DNA of 64,000 nucleotides, taken from positions 1,674,001-1,738,000 of the forward strand of contig NZ_AP023175.1 in the NCBI RefSeq assembly GCF_013426895.1, given 5' to 3'. The DNA is from Paraburkholderia largidicola (GTDB lineage: Bacteria; Pseudomonadota; Gammaproteobacteria; Burkholderiales; Burkholderiaceae). Made by a program: the position numbers and the translations under genes. The notes under the pieces are model-generated. The model saw nothing but the letters and a program-made list of their open reading frames with translations, was not told the DNA's origin and did no database searches. This document shows positions 34,392 to 44,135 of this stretch, one piece after another. The first letter of the stretch is position 1; the number at the start of each line of letters is the position of its first letter.

Positions 34392-36764
34392 ATGCGCATT
34401 GTCTGTATCGGCGGCGGCCCGGCTGGGCTGTATTTCGGGTTGTTGATGAAGCACCGGCATCCGGCGCACGAAGTGGTCGTCGTCGAGCGCAACCGGCCGT
34501 ATGACACCTTCGGCTGGGGCGTCGTGTTTTCAGACCAGACGCTCGGCAATCTGCGCGCCGCCGACGCCAATAGCGCCGACATGATCCTCGGCGCGTTCAA
34601 TCACTGGGACGACATCGAAATCCACTTTCGCGGCGCGAAGGTACGCTCGTCGGGACACGGCTTTTGCGGCATCGGCCGCAAGCGGCTGCTGAACATCCTG
34701 CAGGCGCGCTGCGAAGAACTCGGCGTGAAGCTGGTGTTCGAAACGCAGGTCACGAACGACGACGATTACGACGCCGACCTCATCATCGCCAGCGACGGCC
34801 TGAACAGCGCCATCCGCCAGAAATACGCTTCGACCTATCAGCCCGACGTCGACATGCGCGATTGCCGCTTCGTGTGGCTCGGCACGAACAAGCTCTTCGA
34901 CGCCTTCACATTTGCGTTCGAAAAGACCGAATGGGGCTGGTTCCAGGCGCACGCGTACCGCTTCGACGACCAGACGTCGACGTTCATCGTCGAAACGCCT
35001 GAGCGCGTGTGGCGCGCGGCAGGACTCGACGAAATGAGCAAGGAAGAGAGCATCGCGTTCTGCGAGCGGCTGTTCGCGAAGTATCTCGACGGCCATCCGT
35101 TGATGTCGAACGCGAGCCACTTGCGCGGCTCGTCGCAATGGATCCGCTTTCCGCGTGTCGTCAATCGCGAATGGGCGCACTGGAAAACAGCCGCCGACGG
35201 CAAACGCGTACCCGTCGTGCTGATGGGCGACGCCGCGCACACCGCGCATTTTTCGATCGGTTCCGGCACCAAGCTCGCGCTCGAAGACGCGATCGAACTC
35301 GCGAACAGCATCGACGCGCATCCGCATGATCTCGCCGCCGCGCTCGCGCACTACACGGAAGTGCGCAGCGTGGACGTGCTGCGCATCCAGAACGCCGCGC
35401 GCAATTCGACGGAATGGTTCGAGCATGTCGACCGTTACACGTCTTTCGAGCCGGAGCAGTTCGCATATTCGCTGCTGACTCGCTCGCAGCGCATATCGCA
35501 CGAGAACCTGCGCGAGCGCGATGCCGGCTATCTCTCGTCATTCGAAGACTGGCTCGCAGCGCGCGCGGGCATCGAACGCGCGCCGGACAAGCACTCCGTT
35601 CCGCCCATGTTCACGCCGTTCAAACTGCGAGGCGTGACGCTGAAGAACCGTGTCGTCGTGTCGCCGATGGCGCAGTATTCAGCCGTCGACGGCGTCGCGG
35701 GCGACTATCACCTGATGCATCTCGGCGCTCGCGCCATGGGTGGCGCGGCGCTCGTGATGACCGAGATGACCTGCGTGTCGCCCGAGGCACGCATCACGCC
35801 CGGATGCCCCGGCATGTACGCGCCGGAACATCTGGCCGCGTGGCGTCGCATCGTGCAGTTCGTGCACGCGCAGTCCGACGCGAAGATCGGCATGCAGCTC
35901 GGCCACGCGGGCGCCAAGGCGTCGACGCGTGTCAGCTGGGACGGCATCGACCAGCCCTTGCCCGAAGACAACTGGTCATTGGTGTCGGCATCGCCGCAGC
36001 AATACCTGCGCGGCGTGAGCCAATGGTCGCGCGAAGCGACGCATGCAGAACTGCGCGAGATCGAAGCACAGTTCGTGCGTGCGACGGAAATGGCCGCGGA
36101 AGCGGGCTTCGACTGGCTCGAATTGCACTGCGCGCACGGGTATTTCCTGTCGAGCTTTCTCTCGCCGCTCACCAATCATCGCACTGACGAATACGGTGGA
36201 ACGCTGGCGAATCGTCTGCGCTATCCGCTCGAAGTGTTCGCCGCGATGCGCAAGGCCTGGCCGCAGGACAAGCCGATGTCGGTGCGCATTTCCGCGCACG
36301 ACTGGGTCGACGGCGGCACGACACCCGACGATGCCGTCGAGATCGCGCGCGCGTTCAAGGCGGCGGGCGCGGACATGATCGATGTGTCGTCGGGACAGGT
36401 GAGCAAGGAAGAAAAGCCCGTGTACGGTCGCATGTTCCAGACGCCGTTCGCCGATCGCATCCGCAACGAAGCGGGCATCGCGACGATCGCGGTCGGCGCG
36501 ATCTCCGAGGCGGACCACGTGAACAGCATCATCGCTGCGGGCCGCGCGGACCTGTGTGCGGTTGCGCGTCCGCATCTGGCGAATCCGTCGTGGACGCTGA
36601 ACGAAGCAGCGAAGATCGGCTACTTCGACGTGAACTGGCCGAAGCAGTACACCGCCGCCAAGTCGCAACTCGAACGCAACTACGAGCGCGAGCGCGCACA
36701 GGCCGCCGAGAATGCACGGCTGTCGCCGCTAGAGCGCGCACAACGCGCGGAAGGAACGGTTTGA
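34392..36764 (+). CDS. Aminobenzoyl-CoA/salicylyl-CoA monooxygenase - Old Yellow Enzyme fusion
   Basis: A 790-residue two-domain flavoprotein. Residues 1-400 are a class A flavin monooxygenase ('[18 protein letters not shown]' and '[20 protein letters not shown]'). From about 408 it is an Old Yellow Enzyme-type FMN reductase ('[20 protein letters not shown]', '[12 protein letters not shown]', '[20 protein letters not shown]'). The family includes 2-aminobenzoyl-CoA monooxygenase/reductase of Azoarcus evansii, which hydroxylates and then reduces the ring of the CoA thioester; databases often label such fusions salicylyl-CoA 5-hydroxylase/oxidoreductase. The following genes suit ring opening by beta-oxidation. 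Overlaps the SDR gene by one base. Confidence 0.9.
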   Translation: MRIVCIGGGPAGLYFGLLMKHRHPAHEVVVVERNRPYDTFGWGVVFSDQTLGNLRAADANSADMILGAFNHWDDIEIHFRGAKVRSSGHGFCGIGRKRLLNILQARCEELGVKLVFETQVTNDDDYDADLIIASDGLNSAIRQKYASTYQPDVDMRDCRFVWLGTNKLFDAFTFAFEKTEWGWFQAHAYRFDDQTSTFIVETPERVWRAAGLDEMSKEESIAFCERLFAKYLDGHPLMSNASHLRGSSQWIRFPRVVNREWAHWKTAADGKRVPVVLMGDAAHTAHFSIGSGTKLALEDAIELANSIDAHPHDLAAALAHYTEVRSVDVLRIQNAARNSTEWFEHVDRYTSFEPEQFAYSLLTRSQRISHENLRERDAGYLSSFEDWLAARAGIERAPDKHSVPPMFTPFKLRGVTLKNRVVVSPMAQYSAVDGVAGDYHLMHLGARAMGGAALVMTEMTCVSPEARITPGCPGMYAPEHLAAWRRIVQFVHAQSDAKIGMQLGHAGAKASTRVSWDGIDQPLPEDNWSLVSASPQQYLRGVSQWSREATHAELREIEAQFVRATEMAAEAGFDWLELHCAHGYFLSSFLSPLTNHRTDEYGGTLANRLRYPLEVFAAMRKAWPQDKPMSVRISAHDWVDGGTTPDDAVEIARAFKAAGADMIDVSSGQVSKEEKPVYGRMFQTPFADRIRNEAGIATIAVGAISEADHVNSIIAAGRADLCAVARPHLANPSWTLNEAAKIGYFDVNWPKQYTAAKSQLERNYERERAQAAENARLSPLERAQRAEGTV

Positions 36765-37543
36765 TGAACAGCACCCTTGCGGGAAAACACGCGGTAGTCA
36801 CGGGCGGCGGCAGCGGCATCGGCGCGGCGACGGCAGAAGCGCTGGTTCGCGCGGGTGCGCGCGTCACGTTGATGGGCCGCGATGCGCAACGTCTTGCCGC
36901 GCAGCGCGAAACGTTGAGCGCGTATGGCGAGATCGCAGCTTGCATCAGCGTCGATGTGTGCGACGAAAGCGCTGTCAACAAGGCATTTTCTGAAGCATCG
37001 TCGATTGCAGGCGCTGTCGACGTGCTCGTCAACAATGCAGGCCAGGCACAAGCCGCACCGTTCACGCAGACGGATATGGCGCTGTGGCAACGCATGCTCG
37101 ACGTCAACCTGACGGGCGTGTTTCTCTGCACGCGCGCCGTGTTGCCGTCGATGCTCGACCGCAACTATGGCCGCATCATCAACGTCGCGAGCACGGCGGG
37201 ACAGATCGGTTACGCGTACGTCGCCGCTTACTGCGCGGCCAAGCATGGCGTGATTGGCCTCACGCGCTCGCTCGCACTCGAGGTCGCGACGAAGGGCGTC
37301 ACCGTCAACGCCGTCTGTCCCGGCTATACGGAAACGGAACTGCTGCGCGCGTCGCTCGACCAGATCACCTCGAAGACTTCGCGCAGCGAGCAGGAAGCAC
37401 GCGACATTCTCGTGCGCAACAACCCGCAGCGCCGCTTCATCGCGCCCGCCGAAGTCGCAAACGCCGTGCTGTGGCTGTGCATGCCGGGTTCCGAATCCAT
37501 CACAGGTCAATCTGTTTCCGTTTCAGGCGGAGAAGTCACATGA
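36764..37543 (+). CDS. SDR-family dehydrogenase of the aromatic-CoA operon
   Basis: A 259-residue short-chain dehydrogenase. The NAD(P) motif is TGGGSGIG near residue 13, with NNAG ('DVLVNNAGQA'), a Ser ('INVASTAGQ') and the YCAAK active-site pair, then 'VNAVCPGYTETELL'. It probably oxidises a 3-hydroxyacyl-CoA intermediate during ring cleavage. The start ATG at 36764 shares its A with the TGA of the monooxygenase, and the stop overlaps the MarR start. A GGAAGGAA-like Shine-Dalgarno site precedes it. Confidence 0.9.
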   Translation: MNSTLAGKHAVVTGGGSGIGAATAEALVRAGARVTLMGRDAQRLAAQRETLSAYGEIAACISVDVCDESAVNKAFSEASSIAGAVDVLVNNAGQAQAAPFTQTDMALWQRMLDVNLTGVFLCTRAVLPSMLDRNYGRIINVASTAGQIGYAYVAAYCAAKHGVIGLTRSLALEVATKGVTVNAVCPGYTETELLRASLDQITSKTSRSEQEARDILVRNNPQRRFIAPAEVANAVLWLCMPGSESITGQSVSVSGGEVT

Positions 37544-38097
37544 GCAACATTGCAAAGAAGAAAACTACCGACGCCGCCGACTCCAAACCGACGCGCAAAG
37601 GCATTGCGAAACCCGCGGAGAACGTCGTGGACATGGAAATGAGCACGGGCGCGGACAGCCACATGGGCTTACGCCTGTGGCTGCGCATGCTGACGACGAC
37701 CAACCTCGTGCAAGCGGAATTGCGCAAGCGTCTGCGCAACGAGTTCGACACGACGTTGCCGCGCTTCGATCTGATGGCGCAACTGGAGCGTCATCCTGAA
37801 GGCCTGAAGATGACGGAACTGTCGCGCCGCTTGATGGTGACGGGCGGCAATATCACCGGCATTACAGATCAACTGGAAAAAGAAGGCCTCGTCGCGCGCG
37901 ACACCGATCAGAACGACCGCCGTTCGATCAGCGTGCGTCTCACGCCGGAAGGCCGCGCGCTGTTCGACAGAATGGCCGTCGCACACGAACAATGGGTCGT
38001 CGAGATGTTCGGCGGCCTCGATCTCGATGAGAAATCGCGCACGCATCAAAAGCTCGGCAAGCTCAAGCAGCATCTGCTGAACACGATCAAGAGCTGA
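37540..38097 (+). CDS. MarR-family transcriptional regulator
   Basis: A 185-residue MarR-type winged-helix protein. The N-terminal 40 residues are a Lys-rich tail ('MSNIAKKKTTDAADSKPTRK'). The DNA-binding core is 'GLKMTELSRRLMVTGGNITG' then 'ITDQLEKEGLVARDTDQNDR', where the wing carries the Asp-Arg pair typical of MarR. It lies inside the operon, overlapping the SDR gene by 4 bases, so it probably controls the operon and senses an aromatic acyl-CoA, as related BadR and HpaR-like proteins do. The likely site is the inverted repeat at the 34.3 kb promoter. Confidence 0.9.
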   Translation: MSNIAKKKTTDAADSKPTRKGIAKPAENVVDMEMSTGADSHMGLRLWLRMLTTTNLVQAELRKRLRNEFDTTLPRFDLMAQLERHPEGLKMTELSRRLMVTGGNITGITDQLEKEGLVARDTDQNDRRSISVRLTPEGRALFDRMAVAHEQWVVEMFGGLDLDEKSRTHQKLGKLKQHLLNTIKS

Positions 38098-38127
38098 CGC
38101 GCGACATCTGCAAAAGAGGAGACAACG

Positions 38128-38979
38128 ATGACCCGTTCCGCTGCCGATGCCCTGCTCGCCGGCAATCGCACGACACTCGCCGCTTACGACGCGAAGCACT
38201 TCGGCTGGTCCGTCAACGCGGGCGTCGCGACGATCACGCTGAATCGCCCGGAGCGCAAGAATCCGCTGACCTTCGAGTCGTACGCGGAGTTGCGTGATCT
38301 GTTCCGGCAACTCGCGTATGCAACCGACGTAAAGGTCGTCGTCATGCACGGCGCGGGCGACAACTTCTGCTCGGGCGGCGACGTGCACGACATCATCGCG
38401 CCGCTGATCGATCTGCCAATGCCCGAACTGCTGCTCTTCACGCGCATGACAGGCGATCTGGTCAAAGCGATGCGGCATTGCCCGCAGCCGGTCATCGCGG
38501 CCGTCGACGGCGTCTGCGCAGGCGCGGGCGCGATTCTCGCGATGGCCTCCGACATGCGCCTCGGCACCGCGCGCAGCAAGCTTGCGTTTCTGTTCACGCG
38601 TGTGGGCCTTGCCGGTTGCGACATGGGCGCGTGCTCGATCCTGCCGCGCATCATCGGCCAGGGGCGCGCATCCGAATTGCTTTACACGGGGCGCTCCGCG
38701 AGCGGCGAAGAAGGTTACGCATGGGGCTTCTACAACCGCTTGTGCGCGCCGGAAGCGCTGCTCGACGAAGCATCGAAACTCGCCGCCGATCTCGCCGCGG
38801 GCCCGACGTTCGCGCATGGCGTCACGAAGAAGATGCTGCACCAGGAATGGAGCATGAGCATCGACGAAGCGATCGAATCCGAAGCGCAGGCACAGGCCAT
38901 CTGCATGACGACGCGCGATTTCGAGCGTGCGTATCGCGCGTTCGCGGCGAAGTCGCGCCCCGTGTTCGAAGGAGACTGA
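38128..38979 (+). CDS. Enoyl-CoA hydratase/isomerase relative lacking the catalytic glutamates
   Basis: A 283-residue crotonase-fold protein with the oxyanion segments '[12 protein letters not shown]' and '[17 protein letters not shown]'. In true hydratases the second segment reads GGGxEL and a PE follows later; here they are AGAILA and [13 protein letters not shown], so both catalytic glutamates are missing. It may therefore catalyse a different step, such as ring-opening hydrolysis or an isomerisation, or use other residues. Starts after GAGGAG, 30 bases after the MarR stop. The acyl-CoA dehydrogenase starts 2 bases after its stop. Confidence 0.85.
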   Translation: MTRSAADALLAGNRTTLAAYDAKHFGWSVNAGVATITLNRPERKNPLTFESYAELRDLFRQLAYATDVKVVVMHGAGDNFCSGGDVHDIIAPLIDLPMPELLLFTRMTGDLVKAMRHCPQPVIAAVDGVCAGAGAILAMASDMRLGTARSKLAFLFTRVGLAGCDMGACSILPRIIGQGRASELLYTGRSASGEEGYAWGFYNRLCAPEALLDEASKLAADLAAGPTFAHGVTKKMLHQEWSMSIDEAIESEAQAQAICMTTRDFERAYRAFAAKSRPVFEGD

Positions 38980-38981
38980 TC

Positions 38982-40178
38982 TTGAATCACGACGATCCGC
39001 ACGGCGCATTGGCCTGGCCATTCTTCGAAGCGCGTCACCGCGAACTTGCAGAAGGAATCGAAACGTGGGCCACGCAGCATCTCGCGCATGTATCACATGA
39101 CGACGCCGACACGACGTGCCGTCAACTCGTGCGCGCGTTAGGCGAAGCGGGCTGGCTGAAGTACGGCGTGGGCGGCACGCAATACGGCGGGCATGGCGAC
39201 ACGATCGACACGCGCGCCGTGTGTCTGCTGCGCGAGACGCTTGCAAAACACGACGGTCTCGCAGACTTCGCGCTCGCCATGCAAGGCCTCGGTTCGGGCG
39301 CGATCACGCTGGCGGGCACGCATGAACAGAAAGCGCTCTATTTGCCGCGCGTCGCAAAGGGCGAAGCAATCGCAGCGTTCGCGTTGTCCGAGCCCGAGGC
39401 CGGTTCCGATGTTGCAGCGATGGCCTTGCAGGCACGCGCGGACGGTGACAGCTATGTGCTCGACGGCGACAAGACGTGGATTTCGAACGGCGGCATCGCC
39501 GACTTCTATGTGGTGTTTGCACGAACGGGCGAAGCACCCGGCGCACGCGGTATCACCGCATTCATTGTCGATGCCGACACGCCGGGCCTGCAGATCGCCG
39601 AACGCATCGACGTGATTGCGCCGCATCCGCTCGCGCGTCTGCATTTCGCCAAGGCCCGCGTGCCGCGCAGCCAGATGCTTGGCGCGCCCGGTGAAGGCTT
39701 CAAGATCGCGATGCGCACGCTGGATATCTTCCGCACGTCGGTCGCGGCAGCGTCGTTGGGCTTTGCACGACGTGCGTTGCAGGAAGGCCTCGAACGCGCC
39801 GCGTCGCGCAAGATGTTCGGCCAGACGCTCGGCGATTTTCAGTTGACGCAGGCCAAACTCGCGCAGATGGCGCTGACGATCGACAGCAGCGCGCTGCTCG
39901 TATACCGCGCCGCATGGCTGCGCGACCAGGGCGAGAGCGTCACGCGCGAAGCCGCGATGGCGAAGTGGCATGCGAGCGAAGGCGCGCAGCAGGTGATCGA
40001 CGCCGCCGTGCAACTGTGGGGCGGCATGGGCGTGCAGAGCGGCACGACGGTCGAAAGGCTTTATCGCGAGATACGCGCGCTACGCATTTACGAAGGCGCG
40101 ACGGAAGTGCAGCAACTGATCGTCGGACGCGATCTGCTCAAGGCGCATGCAGCCGCGCAGCAGGAGCGCGCGTCATGA
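38982..40178 (+). CDS. Acyl-CoA dehydrogenase family protein
   Basis: A 398-residue flavin dehydrogenase. '[18 protein letters not shown]', '[17 protein letters not shown]', '[20 protein letters not shown]' and '[13 protein letters not shown]' are family signatures. The catalytic base is probably Glu371 in '[12 protein letters not shown]'. It would oxidise a cyclic or opened acyl-CoA in the aromatic pathway. The start is TTG at 38982: GGAG lies 7 bases upstream, and no ATG in frame is better placed. A longer upstream ORF merely reads through the previous gene in another frame. Overlaps the thioesterase by 4 bases. Confidence 0.9.
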   Translation: MNHDDPHGALAWPFFEARHRELAEGIETWATQHLAHVSHDDADTTCRQLVRALGEAGWLKYGVGGTQYGGHGDTIDTRAVCLLRETLAKHDGLADFALAMQGLGSGAITLAGTHEQKALYLPRVAKGEAIAAFALSEPEAGSDVAAMALQARADGDSYVLDGDKTWISNGGIADFYVVFARTGEAPGARGITAFIVDADTPGLQIAERIDVIAPHPLARLHFAKARVPRSQMLGAPGEGFKIAMRTLDIFRTSVAAASLGFARRALQEGLERAASRKMFGQTLGDFQLTQAKLAQMALTIDSSALLVYRAAWLRDQGESVTREAAMAKWHASEGAQQVIDAAVQLWGGMGVQSGTTVERLYREIRALRIYEGATEVQQLIVGRDLLKAHAAAQQERAS

Positions 40179-40618
40179 GCGCCACGTTCGACATGCCCAT
40201 GCGCATCCGTTTCGCGCATTGCGATCCGGCCGGCATCGTCTACTTCCCGCAGTATCTGGTGATGACGAACATGCTCGTCGAAGAGTGGTTCAACGAGCGT
40301 CTTGCCATCGACTACGCGCACATGATCCAGACGCGCCACGTCGGCCTGCCTATCGTGAAGCTCGACTGCGAGTTTTCAAGGCCAAGCCGCATGGGCGAAA
40401 CGATCACGCTTTCGCTGGACGTCACGCGCATCGGACGCCGTTCGATTGGGATCGCGATCGTCGCCCGTTGCGCGGATGAAGTGCGCTTTCGTTCGGCGCA
40501 AGTGCTCGTCACGACATCGCTGGAAAACGGGCAGTCAATCGACATTCCCGACGACATCGCCGCCGCGCTCGCGGCATTCGCGCCGCACGCCGTTCGATCC
40601 GAGGAGCAACGCTCATGA
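40175..40618 (+). CDS. Thioesterase, 4-hydroxybenzoyl-CoA thioesterase family
   Basis: A 147-residue hotdog-fold thioesterase. '[20 protein letters not shown]' carries the catalytic Asp (CDPAGIV) typical of 4-hydroxybenzoyl-CoA thioesterases. It may release stalled aromatic acyl-CoA to recover CoA, a known housekeeping role in CoA-dependent aromatic pathways. Translationally coupled on both sides, with ATGA overlaps to the acyl-CoA dehydrogenase and the RidA-like gene. Confidence 0.88.
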   Translation: MSATFDMPMRIRFAHCDPAGIVYFPQYLVMTNMLVEEWFNERLAIDYAHMIQTRHVGLPIVKLDCEFSRPSRMGETITLSLDVTRIGRRSIGIAIVARCADEVRFRSAQVLVTTSLENGQSIDIPDDIAAALAAFAPHAVRSEEQRS

Positions 40619-41013
40619 AGAAACGATCGCTTCTGCCCGCGGGCTGGGTCAAGCCGAAGGGCTACGCCAATGGTGTCGCGGCGAGCGGCACGCAGGTGTT
40701 CATCGCCGGACAGATCGGCTGGAACGAAGAAGCACGCATGACGAGCGACCGCTTCGCCGAACAGGCAATCCAGGCGCTGCGCAATGTGCTCGCCGTACTG
40801 CGCGAGGCAGGCGGACAGCCCGAGCACCTCGTGCGCATGACATGGTACGTCACCGACAAGCGCGAGTACCTCGCGTCGCTGAAGGAGATCGGTCAGGCGT
40901 TCCGTGAACTGATCGGCGATTACGACATCGCGATGAGCGCCGTGCAGGTCGTCGCGCTGATCGAGGACGACGCCAAAGTGGAAATCGAAGCAACCGCCGT
41001 GGTGACGGACTAG
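40615..41013 (+). CDS. RidA-like protein (YjgF/YER057c/UK114) without the key arginine
   Basis: A 132-residue protein of the RidA fold ('FIAGQIGWNEEARMTSDRFA', 'VEIEATAVV'). In true RidA enamine/imine deaminases the stretch reads R-S-A-V-E-V with a substrate-binding arginine near 105; here it is 'IAMSAVQVV', so Met107 replaces it, while the conserved Glu (VEIEA) remains. Deaminase activity is thus doubtful, although an enamine is expected from 2-aminobenzoyl-CoA oxidation. It may be a ligand-binding or hydrolase variant. Confidence 0.85.
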   Translation: MKKRSLLPAGWVKPKGYANGVAASGTQVFIAGQIGWNEEARMTSDRFAEQAIQALRNVLAVLREAGGQPEHLVRMTWYVTDKREYLASLKEIGQAFRELIGDYDIAMSAVQVVALIEDDAKVEIEATAVVTD

Positions 41014-41077
41014 ACGCGCTTCGAGCCGCGCACACCCACTTATTCCGCAGATAACGCACGTATGGCAGGGGAGTTTC

Positions 41078-42721
41078 ATGATGGAACCGTCAGCTCACGT
41101 CGATACTTTCGCGCGCGATCACTTGCCGCCGCAGGATCAATGGCCGGTGTTCCTGCTCGACAATCCGGACATCGCGTATCCGGCGCGATTCAACTGCGCG
41201 ACTGAACTGCTCGATCGCGCCGTCGACAATGGGCATCGCGATCGGCCTGCAATCTGGTCCGACATCGACGGCAAGCCGCATGCGACCACGTACGGCGAAC
41301 TGCTGGCGATGGTGAATCGCAGCGCCCATGTGCTGATCGACGAAATGGGTTTGCGGCCTGGCAATCGCGTGCTGTTGCGCGGGCCGAACACGTTGCAGAT
41401 GGCCGTCGCGTTTCTCGCGGCGCTGAAGGCGGGTCTCGTCGTCGTGCCGACCATGCCGCTGCTGCGCGCGAAAGAACTCAAGCAGATCATCGACAAGGCG
41501 CAAATCGGCGCGGCACTGTGTGACACGCGTTTGACGGAAGAACTCTCGCGCTGCACGACGCGAGGCGACGAGTACTTCTGCGAAGGCCTCAAAACCACGC
41601 TGATCTTTCACGACGACGACGCAGCAGGTTCGCTCGAAACACTTGCCGCATCCAAACCCGCTGAATTCAAGGCCTGCGACACGGCCGCCGACGACGTCTG
41701 CCTGATCGCCTTCACGAGCGGCACGACGGGTGCGCCCAAGGGCTGCATGCATTTTCATCGCGACGTGCTCGCGATGTGCGATCTGTTTCCGCGCCACATC
41801 CTGAAACCCACCGCTGACGACATCTTCTGCGGCACACCGCCGCTCGCATTCACGTTCGGCCTTGGCGGGCTGCTGTGCTTTCCGTTGCGCGCAGGCGCAT
41901 CGACGGTGCTGATCGAGAAGCAGACGCCCGAAATGCTGCTGCAAAACGTCGAGCGCTTTCATGCAACCGTGATGTTCACCGCGCCGACGTTCTATCGGCA
42001 GATGGCGCCGTTGATTCCGCGTTTCGACATTGCGTCGCTGAAAAAGACCGTGTCCGCAGGCGAAGCGCTGCCCGACTCGACGCGCGAGCTTTGGCGCGAA
42101 GCGAGTGGGATTGAAATGATTGACGGCATCGGCGGCACGGAGCTGATTCATATCTTCATCTCGTCGGCGGGACACGACGTACGGCCGCACGCGATCGGCA
42201 AGGCCGTGCCCGGCTACGTCGTGCAGGCCGTCGATGACAACATGCGCCCCGTGCCCACCGGCACGCTCGGCAAGCTCGCCGTGCGCGGGCCGACGGGCTG
42301 CCGCTATCTGGCCGACGAGCGCCAGCTCAAGTTCGTGCGCGACGGCTGGAACCTGCCCGGCGATTCCGTCTATCTCGACGCAGACGGCTATGTGTTCTAT
42401 CAGGCGCGCGCCGACGACATGATCGTCTCGGCGGGCTACAACATCTCCGGCCCGGAAGTGGAAAGCGTGCTGATGCAGCATCAGGCTGTCGCCGAATGCG
42501 GCGTCATCGGCGTGCCCGACGAGACACGCGGACAGATCGTGAAGGCGTTCATCGTGCTCAATGCCGGCTACAGCGGCAATGAGAAACTGGTCGCGGAGTT
42601 GCAGGAATTCGTGAAGAATACCGTTGCGCCGTACAAGTATCCGCGCGTCGTCGCCTTCATCGACACGCTGCCTCGCACGGAAACCGGCAAGCTCAAGCGG
42701 TTCGCTTTGCGTGCGATGTAG
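41078..42721 (+). CDS. Aryl-CoA ligase (2-aminobenzoate/benzoate-CoA ligase type)
   Basis: A 547-residue AMP-forming ligase of the ANL superfamily. The phosphate loop is TSGTTGAPKG at residues 213-222, followed by 'DGIGGTELIHIFIS' as the adenine-binding stretch, and a C-terminal catalytic lysine (TGKLKRF, Lys538). The sequence style is that of benzoate- and 2-aminobenzoate-CoA ligases. It should form the CoA thioester that the monooxygenase uses. GGGGAG precedes the start; ATG at 41078 and 41081 are both possible. It lies 64 bases after the RidA-like gene. Confidence 0.9.
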   Translation: MMEPSAHVDTFARDHLPPQDQWPVFLLDNPDIAYPARFNCATELLDRAVDNGHRDRPAIWSDIDGKPHATTYGELLAMVNRSAHVLIDEMGLRPGNRVLLRGPNTLQMAVAFLAALKAGLVVVPTMPLLRAKELKQIIDKAQIGAALCDTRLTEELSRCTTRGDEYFCEGLKTTLIFHDDDAAGSLETLAASKPAEFKACDTAADDVCLIAFTSGTTGAPKGCMHFHRDVLAMCDLFPRHILKPTADDIFCGTPPLAFTFGLGGLLCFPLRAGASTVLIEKQTPEMLLQNVERFHATVMFTAPTFYRQMAPLIPRFDIASLKKTVSAGEALPDSTRELWREASGIEMIDGIGGTELIHIFISSAGHDVRPHAIGKAVPGYVVQAVDDNMRPVPTGTLGKLAVRGPTGCRYLADERQLKFVRDGWNLPGDSVYLDADGYVFYQARADDMIVSAGYNISGPEVESVLMQHQAVAECGVIGVPDETRGQIVKAFIVLNAGYSGNEKLVAELQEFVKNTVAPYKYPRVVAFIDTLPRTETGKLKRFALRAM

Positions 42722-42796
42722 CGCCTGACGCTTCATTCGATAACGGTGAGCGGTGACGCGCGCAGTCCCCGTCGTCCCACAATCGAGGAGCATTTG

Positions 42797-44020
42797 ATGG
42801 CCGGTTCCTTTATCGAAGTCGCCGCTCGCGATGGCGGCCGTTTCAACGCATACATGGCGCGCCCCGCGCAGGGGTCCGGTCCGGGCCTCGTGCTGCTGCA
42901 AGAGATTTTCGGCATCAACGACTATCTGAAACAAACGGCCGACCGCTACGCCGAAGAAGGCTATGTCGTGCTCGTGCCCGATCTGTTCTGGCGCATGCAA
43001 CCGAATGTCGTGCTCGGCTATGACGGCGACGACATGAAGCGCGCGCTCGACTTCCATGCGAAGTTCGACGTCGATCTCGCCGTGCAGGATATCGCCGCGA
43101 CGCTCGATGCGTTGCGCGCGCTGCCCGAGCAACAAGGCAAGGTCGGCGCGGTCGGCTATTGCCTCGGCGGCAAGCTCGCGATGCTCGCGGCCGCGCGCAC
43201 GGATGTCGATTGTGCGGTCAGCTATTACGGTGTCGGGCTCGATACGTATATCGACGAAGTGAAGAACATTCGCTGCCCGATGGTGTTTCACTTCCCCGAA
43301 AACGACGCGTACTGCCCGCCGCCCGTTCGCGAGCAGATCGGGGCCGCGCTGCGCACGCATCCCGACATCGAGCAGTATGTGTATCCCGGCTGCGATCACG
43401 CGTTCGCCGCGCCCGCACGCCCGCAATACGACAAACCCGCCGCGATGATGGCGTACTCGCGCACGCTCGCGCTGCTGCGCAAGGTACTCGGCCCGATCTA
43501 CGATCTGAATACGCTGTGGGAACAGCATTGCTATTTCGAGTTCGCGACGCGCGACGTCGAAGCCGTGATGCCGACGATGGTCGCGCAACCGTACGTCAAC
43601 CACGTGCCGACCATGACGGGCGGCGTCGGTTATGACAATCTCAAGCGCTTCTATACGAATCACTTCGTCAACTCGAATCCACCGGACACAAAGCTGATTC
43701 CGATTTCGCGGACCATCGGCTCCGATCGCATCGTCGATGAATTCATTTTTGCCTGCACGCATAGCTGCGAGATCGACTGGCTGCTGCCGGGCGTAGTGCC
43801 GACGGGCAAATACTTCGAGGTGCCGATGCTCGCTGTCGTGTGCTTTCGCGGCGACAAGCTGTACAACGAGCATATCTATTGGGATCAGGCGTCCGTGCTC
43901 GTGCAGGTCGGCTTGCTCGATCCGAAGGGTTTGCCCGTTGCAGGCATCGAGAGCGCGCGCAAGCTGCTCGACGAAAAGCTGCCGTCCAATCAGTTGATGG
44001 GCGACAAGTGGTCGGCATGA
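42797..44020 (+). CDS. Dienelactone hydrolase fused to a SnoaL-like domain
   Basis: A 407-residue fusion. Residues 1-235 are a dienelactone-hydrolase fold with the triad Cys122 (GAVGYCLGGK), Asp170 (FPENDAYCPP) and His201 (PGCDHAFAAP), and Glu36 (LLQEIFG). Residues about 245-400 are a SnoaL/NTF2-like domain ('HYVNHVPTMTGG'-style 'NHVPTMTGGVGYDNLKRFYT'). A normal dienelactone hydrolase is about 240 residues. GAGGAG precedes ATG 42797. It is the last gene of the aromatic-CoA operon and may open a lactone or hydrolyse an intermediate. Confidence 0.85.
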   Translation: MAGSFIEVAARDGGRFNAYMARPAQGSGPGLVLLQEIFGINDYLKQTADRYAEEGYVVLVPDLFWRMQPNVVLGYDGDDMKRALDFHAKFDVDLAVQDIAATLDALRALPEQQGKVGAVGYCLGGKLAMLAAARTDVDCAVSYYGVGLDTYIDEVKNIRCPMVFHFPENDAYCPPPVREQIGAALRTHPDIEQYVYPGCDHAFAAPARPQYDKPAAMMAYSRTLALLRKVLGPIYDLNTLWEQHCYFEFATRDVEAVMPTMVAQPYVNHVPTMTGGVGYDNLKRFYTNHFVNSNPPDTKLIPISRTIGSDRIVDEFIFACTHSCEIDWLLPGVVPTGKYFEVPMLAVVCFRGDKLYNEHIYWDQASVLVQVGLLDPKGLPVAGIESARKLLDEKLPSNQLMGDKWSA

Positions 44021-44056
44021 TGGTTGCTCGTGCAACGTGAAGCATCATATTGAATA

Positions 44057-44080
44057 GAGGCCGCCCTCTTGCGCGGCCTC
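44057..44080 (+). terminator. Probable terminator of the aromatic-CoA operon
   Basis: GAGGCCGC pairs with GCGGCCTC across an 8-base loop, 36 bases after the hydrolase fusion stop. CATCAT and ATGATG flank it and extend the pairing. No U-run follows, so efficiency is uncertain. Confidence 0.5.
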
Positions 44081-44135
44081 GTATGATGTTCGCTCCGCCG
44101 ATACACGGCCCCCTCACGCGACTCGCCGCCCGCTC

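Noticed and set aside
41090..44035. Minus-strand open frame of 981 codons opposite the ligase and hydrolase genes
   Set aside because: It is an antisense shadow of two recognisable plus-strand genes. High GC at third codon positions keeps the opposite frame open; its translation is rich in His, Arg and Gln with no domain.
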